Origin: Kudoa neothunni
Lineage: Eukaryota; Cnidaria
Assembly: GCA_964304625.1 (NCBI GenBank)
Contig: OZ199840.1
Location: forward strand, 3,968,001-4,032,000
Length of the DNA: 64,000 nucleotides
Direction: 5' to 3'
Shown here: positions 50,571 through 61,631 of the stretch, one piece after another
Layout: every line of letters begins with the position of its first letter
How positions within the stretch are numbered: position 1 is the stretch's first letter
Translations under genes and position numbers: made by a program
The notes under the pieces: generated by a model
Seen by the model: the letters and a program-made list of their open reading frames with translations, nothing else
What the model was told of the DNA's origin: nothing
The model's database searches: none

Positions 50571-50879
50571 CATCATCAAAGGAAAGAAAAAAATTAAAGG
50601 ATAACTTGTGATATTTATAGATGGTCCAATATAAATTTCTCCTTAATGACCCCAATCATCGTTAAATATCTACCTTTCAATCACCAATGTGATTTAAGTT
50701 CAAGGAAGTTGAACTACGTTTAATTCTCAAACATTTTCAGGCTAAGAAATCATAGTAATGCGGTAATGTAGGCATGGTTCAAATTAATATTAAAAGAATT
50801 GTTTTTATGTTCATGATTATAACTATTACTCGTTCGTAATCATAAAACGAAATAGTTTTATAATAACAAAAAATAGTGT

Positions 50880-51075
50880 TTTTGGATATATAGGACAAAT
50901 ATTTTCACCAAAATCTTAACTTCTCAAAAACATTAACAAATTGTAAAAAAATTAAATTATTTAAAATCGATATATAAATTTTATATTAATATATAATATA
51001 GTTTTGGAGAAATCCATTTACCGAGATAAAAATAAGGCGATGGCTATTGGCACGGTAATTAATATCTCGATAACC
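50880..51075 (-). repeat. Dispersed repeat B, copy 3 (inverted)
   Basis: The reverse complement reads TTATCTCGGTAAATGGATTTC, then CTATATTATATATTAATAT, then GAGAAGTTAAGATTTTGGTG, the order seen in copies 1 and 2. Confidence 0.45.
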
Positions 51076-51127
51076 GCCTCTCAGTTTAAAACCACATTTC
51101 ACAAACTTATTAACCCTTAAACACTAA

Positions 51128-51150
51128 CCCTGGGCTCCAGGAGCCCAGGG
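51128..51150. repeat. Perfect 23-bp palindrome between TTAA sites
   Basis: CCCTGGGCTCC and GGAGCCCAGGG pair perfectly around one central A. TTAACCC lies just left (51110) and ATTAAC just right, so it may be the fused ends of a piggyBac-like element. It lies ten bases from the Tigger element. Confidence 0.6.
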
Positions 51151-51159
51151 ATTAACTTA

Positions 51160-52814
51160 CCGTACATACTCGAGTATAAGTCGCAGTTATAAACCAAAAA
51201 TTTGTTAATGCTTAAACATTTAGCGATTTACAAAGTATATTTTAAATAAAATCTGATTAGTTTAAGACAAAAAAGAAAATATTAATTATATAAAAAATTA
51301 ATGATTATTTAAAAAAAATTGACAAATTATTGATATTCATTGTCGTCATCATCATCATCCTTAGCTGACGAAAACTCATCCACATCAAAAAGGCGTACAC
51401 TTTGTTCTGATGCCAAAGTATTGTCGTAAATCTCGTCCATCTCTACTTCCGTATTATTGTGTACTTCATCGTCTTCAAATTAATTCATCGCATTAGAAAT
51501 GCCATATTTTTTGAACAATTTTTTAATTATGCTCGTGTCTATGGAGAGTCAAGAATCTTTTACCATTTGGCTACCGATGCTAATGTAGGTCTCTTAAAAT
51601 TTCCGGATGCTGTCTTTTCCGCCAATCGTTCTAATATCCATTTGATCCATTGATCGCGTACTTTACATTCGAATGGAAAATTTAAAAAAACATCTAAAGA
51701 TTGCAATATTGGGGTTAAGTCCGAAAGAATAACAGCAGTATCTGTTTTATAGTAGTTTTTGACACATTGTTTGACATCATAAACGAGATGAGCTCGGAAC
51801 TGATCCCAAGCTGGCAGACTTAATTTTTTATCCAAATATGAAGTCCTTCCACATCCATCCTTTCTCGTGAACATGAATAACAACTCCAAGAGAGAACTTT
51901 TCTTTCGGAAACGTTTTCCGTTTAAAAATTATTATTGGAGGCGATTTAGTTCCACCCGCCATACAGGTTAAAACGCAAATAAAGTGTGTTTTTTCGTGAC
52001 CAGTTGTTCTAATCGTCACGGTTTTGGTTCCATTATTATCAACTGTCCGGTTACCAGGAGCATCAAAATATATAGGTGTTTCGTCCATGTTTCCAATTCG
52101 ACTAAGATCATAATTTATCTTTTTCCTTATATCTATAACATATTTATGAACGTTGATAATCTTGTCTTCCAAATCGGACGGGAGTTTTTGGCAAATTTTG
52201 GTCCTTTGTTTAAGAGACAAACCATGCCTGTTCACAAAACGCGTGCACCATCCAGTCGATGCTTTAAAGTTTGAGTCCTTTATAATATCTTTGGATTTTA
52301 AATGAGTCGCTCCGCGCGTCACTACGTATCCGCTTTGTCTTATTTCATTTATCCACCTGTTTAACGCTTCCTCTTCGCGAAGAAATTTTGGCTTCTTTTT
52401 GAAACTGGCATTTCTTCCAACTGCAGGAAAGATTTTCTCCAATCGCATACTTACAGTATGTTAACTCCATTTTTATTAGTCGAAAGTCGATTGTTGTCAC
52501 ATTCGATAGCATATTTTGCAACTTTTAATTTGAATTTGGCGTCATTGCGATGTCTTTTTTTAATGGAACTCATTATCTCAGCATAAATGAAATACATATT
52601 AAATATCAACAAAATAATTCCGTCATTTTAATTAAAACAATATTTTTTTATATATAATAATAAAAAGTAGAACATAAACTTATTACGGATGATTTATATA
52701 TATTACTAACTACCAGCCTAATTTTTACGTCCATGTCTCGTGTATGAGTCGCACACGGTTTTTGAAGTAGAGTTTTTGAAAAAAAAAGTGCGACTTATAC
52801 ACGAGTATATACGG
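51160..52814 (-). mobile_element. Tigger/pogo transposon, 1.66 kb, with broken transposase
   Basis: The left end CCGTACATACTCGAGTATAA and, on the complement, right end CCGTATATACTCGTGTATAA continue as GTCGCA, differing at two positions in 26. TA flanks both sides, as in pogo. The transposase reads on the minus strand from about 52568. It begins with a helix-turn-helix segment (KRHRNDAKFKLKVAKYA) and a CENP-B-like second DNA-binding part (52448 onward). The DDE core shows the first Asp in GNMDETPIYFDAPG, the second in WDQFRAHL and the third in TPILQSLDV. An acidic C-terminus ends near 51330. A stop near 52455 and a frameshift around 51830-51890 break the frame, so it is a young but dead copy. 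Confidence 0.88.
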
Positions 52815-53187
52815 TAATCACTTCAAAATTTATTTCTTGGTCACCCATCGGTAGGAACTTAATTCATGTCAAGTCATTTTAAATCATGTATCGGACATGG
52901 TTTATCTCGATCTGTGGTAATGTAAACGATTTATAATTATTCTTAAATTAATTTATTCACTTTGTGCACATTTTTATTCTAAAATTTTCTAAGGAAAAGT
53001 GCTAAACGAGGATAAGCGAAAAGACGCAATTTACAGAGAATCACTACCATTACTAGCAACATGATTAATGCTAGCAGCAATGAATTACAAATGGCACAAG
53101 GCAACTACAAAGCGAATTCTAAAATTCCCATCTTAAATAAACGTTAAGGTGAAATTAATCACAAAAACAGGAGCAAGGGGCTCATCG

Positions 53188-53260
53188 TGGAGATTAAGGG
53201 AGTCGAACCCGTGACCTCCCGCATGCGAAGCGGACGCTCTACCAACTGAGCTAAATCCCC
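53188..53260 (-). tRNA. tRNA-Ala (anticodon CGC)
   Basis: 73-nt cloverleaf on the minus strand. The seven-pair acceptor stem (GGGGATT/AATCTCC) includes the G3-U70 wobble pair that marks alanine tRNAs. The D arm is GCTC...GAGC, the anticodon arm TCCGC-TTCGCAT-GCGGG has CGC at its centre, and the T loop TTCGACT is intact with an internal A and B box. The T stem has one C-U mismatch, so slight decay is possible. No intron and no encoded CCA. It lies 76 bases past the stop of the PDZ gene. Confidence 0.9.
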
Positions 53261-53335
53261 AAACAACTTCATGGAAGTTTTGCGCATATAACAAATACTC
53301 TACCAAATAAAAACCTAATAAACAACACAAACACA

Positions 53336-54623
53336 TCACAATCTAGGAATTATGTAACTAGGGTGCATTCTATTTCTGGGTCTGGATCTTTTGCTGGTAA
53401 TTACTGAATCCATTTTAACAGCTTTATTGAAGGTGGTGTATTTATCGGCATTAAATTCCATCAGGTATTGGTTGACTCTATATTCCAAGGGATCGTGCAC
53501 CACAAGAAGTTGAATAGAATCCAATTCCGACTGCAATGTATCTCTTATGATATTGTTAACTATCGGTAGCGATTGTCCTTCAACATTGGCCTGATTGATA
53601 GCAACAATGCGATCTCCAACAAACAAAGTATTATTTTTAGCAGCAATACTATCCTCAAGAATACTCTCAATAAATATGGGTCCAAAACTGTATCTAATGC
53701 AAACAAAGTTAAAACATAGTCATAAACTATGGCATCAATACTTCGCAACATATGAAATGTTTTCAGTGTTTACAATGTCTCCTCCAGTAAGTTGAATGCC
53801 CAGCTTTTTTTGAGTAGTGGATGACTCACTGTCGCTATTTGAGTTGCTTTCTGATGATTTTTCAAGTGGAATAACCACTTGACGTAAAACACCAACATTG
53901 TGATCTCCAAAATCTGGATAATTATTATGAAATTTGCTTTCCACTAAATCCACAATGTATCCATTTGTGACGGGTTCCAAATTGTAAGCAATCTCTTGAA
54001 CATCGGCATTTTTCAATAGAAGAAATGCAGATTCATTAGAACTCTTAACGGATTTGCTGGTAAATATTTGTGGTGAATCGGCACCCGCTTTATCTCCAGT
54101 TGGAGAAGCCATCTTTTTCAACTGGAAAACGTGACAATACCCGGAATTTTCAATGTGCTTGAAACAAGAAACCACATCACAATGACTCAGTTTATCAATT
54201 TCTTCCAAACAAAAAAGAGGGTTTGCCATGCGGTAAGCAAGATCGAAATGCTCTCGTGTAAAAACTTCGCTTGCAATAATATTTTCTATGTGTTCCATAG
54301 CTTTACGATTAAGACTGAATTTTGAGGTGTATGTATCAGACTTGCCTTCACTTAAAACTGATGAAAACATTTTGGTGTGTAACAAAAAGGGAAAAATTCT
54401 AGCAACGGACACCAAATAGTCGATATGTCTTGAATTCATGTGTTTACTCAAATAATCATATATCAAATATGAGGACTTTGTGGTTTCCACAATTAACTTG
54501 CTATCAACACTGGTTGGACATGGGAAATTTGGATGTAAGAATCGACGGAAACTACGCCACAATAACCCCATCGATGCGGTTCAGTTTAAACATTCGTGCC
54601 TTTTCGTCGAACCGAAACAGCAT
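53336..54623 (-). CDS. PDZ-domain protein with L27-like segments, 394 aa
   Basis: Three exons on the minus strand: 54623-54556, 54500-53742 and 53693-53336. Introns are 55 and 48 nt, both phase 2, and the total is 1185 nt. The PDZ domain (about residues 225-335) has the carboxylate-binding loop KKLGIQLTGG and the later strands FGPIFIESILEDSIA and LFVGDRIVAINQANVEG. Two helical stretches before it (residues about 25-75 and 85-135) have the spacing of paired L27 domains, as in CASK and MPP scaffold proteins. The protein ends about 50 residues after the PDZ in a basic tail (SKRSRPRNRMHPSY), so no SH3 or guanylate-kinase domain follows. The PDZ call is firm; L27 and kinship with MAGUK scaffolds are inference. 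It would act at cell junctions or the cortex. Confidence 0.75.
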
Positions 54624-57600
54624 TTTTTATGATAAACGCTCACATGGCCTTCCTTGTTTATAATTACCTATAAGGATGGCTTATTAACGTAATTGTTTCA
54701 TTAAGAAATTTTCGTATAAAATGTGAAAACCCTTTTTACTCAATCCTTGGGTATGAGGAAAAGATGCGTAAAATTAGTCACCATTTTTACTCAGTTTGAA
54801 GTGAGCGTACAGAATGAAACTTTTTGTTATTTCTCTTGTGATAAAACTGAGTAGAATAATTCATTTAACTCTAAACAATTTAGAAAGAACATATATTTTT
54901 GTCGCTTTTAAATATTTTAACACTTTTTTAAACTTAGAATTTTTAACATTGGTTTCATCCCTTACTATATAATTTTTTCTTCAATTACGTGAGATGTGGA
55001 AAATTTTAACTTAATACTGTGATGTTGCTTGAAGAATAAAAGAGATTAATGAATTTGGTATATATAATCGACAGAATTTTCCGTGCCTGGTCGTTTGAAC
55101 TCTCCTCATAGTATTTACGACTGGATTAACGGCGGCAGCTTCGTCATAATAATTTATTTTATTTATATTGTAACTTTATAAATCAAGAATCCAACAATTA
55201 TTCAATTAGAAGATATGTCTTTTTTTAAATATTTTGTTTATTTTATACTTACGTAAGACTTTATTTTTTTATTGCTTTCACCAAGTACTATTTAAAAACG
55301 GGTGGTCCTGAGAACTACAAATATCAAATATATTTATATAATTCCTCATTATTTTTTAGAATACCATTATGTATGCTAATTTATGACATTAAATTGTTGT
55401 GTATATGTAGTTTTCGTTCGTCACAAGTGATTGCTATTGAATTAAATTATTATTTTCCAGTAATATTCTTATGTCTAAATTACGTTGATCACGTGATCAT
55501 TACTTGAACCATTTCACTATCGTATTACAATTTTTATTATTTTAAAATAATTTTATATATTAAAATTAAAGTAACATTATTGTTCATTTGATTTTTACAG
55601 GGTATATAATGCATTTAAACAAATTGCGTAAAACTGGTTATTTCCTGTGTAAAATTCTTTGTTCTCAAAGTTATCAGAACCTTTTTTTCCGTAGTTTCGA
55701 TTTAATTAGGTTTAATAATCAATAGTTTTGAGATCCTGATGCAGGTGGGCATCGGAATCAAAATTTCTGGATGGTTTTATCCCGAATTTAAAAATTTAAA
55801 ATATCATATTGTCAATATTATAGGAAATTCCAATAATACAGCTATGTTATTCTCGTTAAAACTTTTTTTATGGTAAATTTAAAATTTATTTAAGTCGTGA
55901 GAATTCAAAAATAATAATTAGCTAACACCAAGGTTTGTAATGAAAATATTATTCAGCTGATTGATGCAGGAAAATATGTTTTTAAAGTATTAAAGTTAAA
56001 TACAAACGTTTGAAGATATAAGTCGGTTAAATTGAATAAAGGAATTTAATTTTTAATTAACCCATTTCCACTTTAGCCCCAAATTATTTTGAGCTTTTTC
56101 AACGAAATTCATTTCCGATTATAAAACTTTCTATAACCTGTTTTCGAGATCCAACAATATATAAAAATGCTAAGATTAGTTAAATATTATATCCCAAAAA
56201 AAAGTGTTTAGTGTAGAAATTACTTCAGTGATTATGTTTTAGTTCCTAGATGGAAAATTTCATCCTTTCGTCATGCTAAAACATAGATCGAATTTATTAG
56301 TTCTTTGGTCCCCTTATAGGATTACATGTTGTTATTTAAATCTGAGTAGATTCATTGATTTTAAACTACAATTGTTGGTCATTGTACGTAGATTAAAAAA
56401 CTATAATGATAACACATGAATGTACGATTTTACTATTAGATTTTTTAGGGTTAAATTAACTCTATTTTATGGCATAAATTAGATAATAATAAAAATACAG
56501 AGAACCTTTCTTCATTTCAGCAGAATTATAATAGCTGATTAAATTAAAAAATATTTTAGAAGCATTGTAGAAAATATTTTTATTATATTTAATGTTATTG
56601 ATGTAACTACGACAAATGGATCATGTTAACAATGTGGATGACATTTAAATATTTTATATAGAACAACGTGAGCTTAATTACTACATACAAATTGACTTCT
56701 TTGATGCATATATCTCTGAGAGCCTAATATCAATGATCAAATTGATGATAAATAAAATATACGTGATCCCATAGAATCTTGGAAGAATCTGACCAACAAC
56801 AATCAATAATAATATAATTAAATTTTACTTTCATTCGATTTAATGAATCAATTAAAATCAATTTTTATTGATTAATAATAAACTAAAGTATCTATCCTCT
56901 AAAATTTGCAGGATACGTATATAAAGTTGCGAAGGGATTAACAAATCCGTTAAACCTTACATAAAATATTAAATTAGTGTAATTAAAAAATAAATCACGC
57001 GCACACCCCTATATATCGTGGTTCTTGCGTATATCGTTTGATTTTTCTTACCCAACCAAACCTTGGTAAATCCAAATCTATTTATAATTTAATTCCCAAA
57101 ACTAGATTTAAAAGAAAAATTTATTTAACATTAATTCAGAAGGAACACCTTTCTAGATACACAAAGACGATCAACTTTGCCTTTTATTCTCGACCAGTTA
57201 GATCATGGAAAACATGTGAAATTATAGAATGTTTTTTATTCTTATAAGAACAATCCATCTATTTGAAATGAAAATCCTCAATATGATGCTAATCACAATG
57301 AAAATGACCACATCAAGCATGTATTAAACGCGGAATAATTGAATAATATTATCTCAGAAATACGCGGACACATTATAACTTAAGGCCCAAATGAATTGAA
57401 TGATTTCTACCCAGTGATGGATTGGATTTCTAAAATTGTAAAATATACATAGAGATGTACTTTTATAACAATTTTTCTGAAAATAAACGTTAATTAGTTC
57501 GTTTTAAAGAAAATAATTGAGTTTTATATTTCATGCGCGCATGATTAGATGGATATTGCGCACACAATACGTTTTGCATACGTTTTTGTCATTCCCCAAA

Positions 57601-58480
57601 AAAGTGCGCAATAACCATTGTTGACTGTAACTCTGGAGGCAAGTCAGTTTAAAAGTAGCAATCAGTATCTAAACGAATTATAACTTTTTGTACTTTTGAG
57701 CAATTTGTCGAAAAAATAAAACATTTTAATTATGTAATTGGAGATTAATATAAAAATTTTAAGAAAAGAAATATAATAAAATTCAAATTTTTTATAGAAT
57801 AATAATGCTAAAGTATTACTCTTTTCTGATAATTATATGAAGGATCATCATTTTAAACAAACATCAATGAGCGAGAAGTTATTTTTTCGTTAGTTTAACA
57901 CAATTTTTCAGCCTTTAAATAAATTTTATAATGACTTATGGGTCGTACGTAATATCGCAATAAAACGTAAAATAATGAATATATAGAAAATTTAATTTGT
58001 ACTCTATAAACTTTATAACAAAAGTAACATATTTCCTCGATTTGACCTTGGAAAAGTTAAAATATCCGTAGTTTTTACGCATTTTATGTCGTGCGTAATG
58101 ATTTCTTTTTCATAACTACGAAGATTAGGGCTTTTGCGTCAACAGGTTGTAATAAAATTTCAACTCTGTCCCAAAAGTTGAAATTTTAAAATTGTATCAA
58201 AAAGTAATGAATAAATCAAACGCTAAATCCGAAACAATGAAGATCTTTGATATAAAAATAAGGTCTGCACTGAATACTATTATAACTATTTAAACTGGCT
58301 GTTTCAATATTTTAACGATTGTTCTATTCAAAAGTAATAAAAACTCTCAAAGGGAGGAAATATGGATTTTGGTATACAAGTGGAAGAGTGGATTGGACTG
58401 ATGAGAGAAAAATAGATAGAAGATTCTCAATATGTTTTTATTAATAAAACTAATGAATTCCTTACGATGCCTCAAAATTA
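54624..58480. other. Long AT-rich intergenic region
   Basis: Nearly 3.9 kb with one 69-codon frame (57038-57247) that shows no motif. Apart from the inverted repeat at 57549-57618, no feature has definable ends. Sequences near 57950 and 58090 (TCGTACGTAA, TCGTGCGTAA) recall the mariner-like ends elsewhere but are too short to call. Confidence 0.4.
57549..57618. repeat. Short inverted repeat (15-bp arms)
   Basis: ATGGATATTGCGCAC and GTGCGCAATAACCAT pair with one mismatch around a 40-base loop. The loop contains a further imperfect repeat of ATACGTTTT/ATACGTTTTT. Confidence 0.55.
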
Positions 58481-59270
58481 GCATCTGTATCTACTGGTTG
58501 GTTTATAATTTAATAAAAAGATATAACATTTCGCATAATACAGTTTTAGTGAATCTTCAAATTCATATTGTGTTCCATTACAAATTAATTCAAATTTTCA
58601 CTACAACGTAAATTTAAAAATAATGCTTTAATTGAAGGTATAAATGTGTTTTTTAGTTTGAAGAAGTACAGTAATGGTTAACCGTCAATTTTCTTTCACA
58701 GAAGCTTCTCTCTTTAGAGATAAATATACTATTTATGCGATTGAAAATAATTTTTTTAGTAATTCACAGATAAATGAAAGTCTTGTTTTAATATCGATAT
58801 AATGGAATATAGTATTATTTTTTTATTTAATAGCAAAATAAGATGTTTTGATAACGGACTGTCATTTTTCAAGACCTCATGATTGCAGATTCTAAAATTA
58901 CTTGTAACGTTAAATATTTCATATTTCTATGCGTTCCTGATACCTTATTATATTAATCTTAGTCTAAAAAAACCTAACATTGAGCTGTTTACAATGGTTA
59001 TAGTCTAGAGCAGGGGTTCTCAACTAGGGGGTGCGAGATCCCATCAAATTTAAAATAATGTTTGAGAAATTTTGAGTCAGCTACACCCTATCGTATGCAA
59101 GTGGGTGCAAGTCCAGTTTTAGTTGAGAAGAGCTGGTCTAGAGATAGAAATAATTAGGTTATTAAGAGTTAAAATGTTATTTAAAAATTATTTAATCACA
59201 TAGAAAATTATCAACGTAGTTGTACCAGTGTTTACGTAAGAATGTTTATGTATATTCAAAAAAAAAAAAG
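58480..59270 (+). repeat. Dispersed repeat A, copy 3 (diverged, interrupted)
   Basis: GAAGGTATAAATGTGTTTTTTAGTTTGAAGAAGTACAGTAATGG corresponds to the AAAAATTACAGTAATGCTT region of copies 1 and 2, and AATAATTAGGTTATTAAGAG at 59148 corresponds to 41390-41410. A hAT MITE sits inside. Confidence 0.5.
59011..59135. mobile_element. hAT MITE, 125 bp
   Basis: Ends CAGGGGTTCTCAACTA and, on the complement, CAGCTCTTCTCAACTA. A perfect 8-bp duplication, GTCTAGAG, flanks it at 59003-59010 and 59136-59143. The left end is close to that of the element at 34495, so one hAT transposase may have moved both. Confidence 0.9.
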
Positions 59271-59539
59271 ATATAACTTTTTGGAAAAATTAATAATTCC
59301 TAATTAATTAGATTAACACGATAAAAATATTTTATCAATTTCAGGTATTTTAACGAATTATAATCATCATTTCAAAGTTTGCTACAAAAATTAAGATATA
59401 TATAATCGCTACGAACATCTCACATCATTATTAGGATGTTTATAGAGTCAGAAAATCATTCTTTTTAAGAAAACAATTTATACTTCTCGAATAAATAACC
59501 AGATTTAATTATATTTCCAATTATATGTTTTTGGAATGG

Positions 59540-60750
59540 ATTCCACAACAAAGTTTAAATGTAACCATAATAATTTTCACAAATATTACGGATTTTTTCC
59601 ATTTTGCATTGATATTTGGATTTTTTACTTACAATTGGATTATATAAGACAGAGTTGATATCTTTTACCATCAAGCTTTGAGTTTCTTTGGGTCTTTCAA
59701 CAAACGTATCTAGGCCAGAGTGGGATTGTTCAAATCTATTTTGAAAATGTAGGTGGAACGGTTCCGCAGCATTAATGGTCATGTCGATACTGTATTTCAC
59801 TCTTGCGTATGTGTTCCAATAGTGAATGGGATATTTTTATGAATTCATGTAGTTCCTCGTTTTCATAGGTTAACTACTTTGTCTTCAATTTTTCAAATTC
59901 TTCAACGACCTTCGTAACGGGGACAAATGATGAGGATGAAAAACATTTACGTAATAGGTTAATTTTTGGATTATTAATATATATATATCTGTAAGCCCCA
60001 ATTTTTGAATCTTTCGCCACAAGAATTGTCCTAAATGAAATAAACATAAATAAATGTTAGATAATTTTGATGATTTTTTAAAGCATTCATAGCACCTAAT
60101 TCCATGTCAAAAATAACGTTATCAGTGAACGTGACATTTATTTTTTCAGTTAGAATATTAAGGACTTTCTCATAATCAATTAGGGTTTTATTCGACATCA
60201 AAATATAAATTAATGGGAACACTTTATCAAAAATTTTCCCGTGTATTATAGTATTAAGGTTGGTAAAATTGTTTGGGTACTACTTTAAACATCCCATCTG
60301 CAATCCAAATTAACGAATTATTAAGATGCATTATATTAGTTTTAGACGTAAATATAATCATCCTAGACTTAGACTGCGAACCAGAGTCATATAAACCGAA
60401 CTCTTCGTCCCTGTAAGTTTTAATTCCTGATTTGGATAGATCAATGTCTGTATTAATTAAAATATTTATCCTCTTTCTTTGGTGTTGAATATTTTTATAA
60501 ACCCTTTTCTAGGGAACAAGGGGTAAACCATGAATACCACGTTTTTCAATATTCGAAATATCGTCTAATGGAGCAGTTGTAAATCTGCCATAAAAAGCCC
60601 TCTTTTCACATTGCCAATATTGACAAGTCGTTGTAGCGTAATCCTTAACATAAAAATAACTTTCAACAAGAATTTTAATATTATCTCTTTGAGTTCTAAA
60701 AAGCTTATAATTTAAATTCGAAGGAAACTCGTTACTCATATTATTAACTC
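59540..60750 (-). mobile_element. FLYWCH/MULE transposase remnant
   Basis: Minus-strand frames in order: 60739-60509 carries a FLYWCH-type zinc finger (YFYVKDYATTTCQYWQCEKR), which recognises DNA. 60222-60031 carries the MULE catalytic block (FPLIYILMSNKTLIDYEKVL then FDMELGAMNALK, with the second catalytic Asp/Glu region). 59800-59555 carries the downstream HLHFQNRFEQSHSG helix. The frames are separate, so the enzyme is dead. No terminal repeats were found. It belongs to the FLYWCH-MULE type common in invertebrate genomes. Confidence 0.7.
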
Positions 60751-61631
60751 AACGATAGATTTAATTAAACATAAACGTACGCGTGCCCATTAGCTCCGGG
60801 GAGTTTTTGCCGTGCCACTTGCATATACGTACAGAGGGATAAAGGATTTTTATGTAGATAAATATCTTTTATCCTATCAAATAACCGACGTAAGTATATG
60901 TTATGAGTTTTGGCTTGAGAAAAGAAGTGACATGCCGAAATATCTCTTGTAATCTTTAGTTTTCAAAATACATCTTGAGAGTAATTCTTCACTAAGATTA
61001 GAATAGACTTTGATACTGTTCTCACAAGAAATTTGCAGTTAATCACGAAGCTATGTATGCTTATTCTAAGGGTCCTAACTTTGCCTTATCACAAGGCTCA
61101 TTCGAAATTTAATCATTCCCCTTAAATACATAAATTCGAATTCGGTTGCTAACCCGTCAAAAGTTGGTTTTGTTTTTAAAAAGATTTAATTTGTTTGCTT
61201 CGACAAATAAAAATGTTAAAATATACACATTATTTTATTCAGAAAATCGAATTTGGCCCCTAGAAGGTTAGTGTTCAGCAATGAGGTCTTGTGATCCTCT
61301 CAAAGAAAGAGCACCGTAATCAAGAGCTTAAATAATTACAATTATCTCATGCTTTATTTATTTTTAAACAAAAATCCAACAACGTCCTAGGAAAATGTTT
61401 AATAAAATATTATTTATAATTACCATAAAATCATGCGAATCTTTGACAATAAATACCATCAGTGGACATCGTTATGAATTCTGTCTAAATATTGAGTTTA
61501 TTTCGTCACTTTTAAGAATAATAAGACTTGTAACTTCAATAAAACTCCGGAATAATACTTGGATGACGATATTGAACAGCGTCGCCCACTCTGTTAGATT
61601 CCGCATCCAAGAGATTAACGCAGATAACAAA
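60751..61631. other. Spacer upstream of the claudin-like gene
   Basis: Contains a short GC-richer patch at 60778-60835 (ACGCGTGCCC...GCCGTGCCAC). The open frame running into the claudin gene from 61395 is AT-biased and is judged upstream non-coding. Confidence 0.4.

Noticed and set aside
51984-52274. 96-codon plus-strand frame
   Set aside because: Antisense shadow of the Tigger transposase.
57038-57247. 69-codon frame as a gene or transposase piece
   Set aside because: No recognisable motif and no flanking exon or terminal repeat.
61395-61631. Extending the claudin-like protein to an upstream Met at 61395
   Set aside because: It would add 79 residues before the first helix with no family support and AT-driven composition. 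The start at 61632 gives a normal length.
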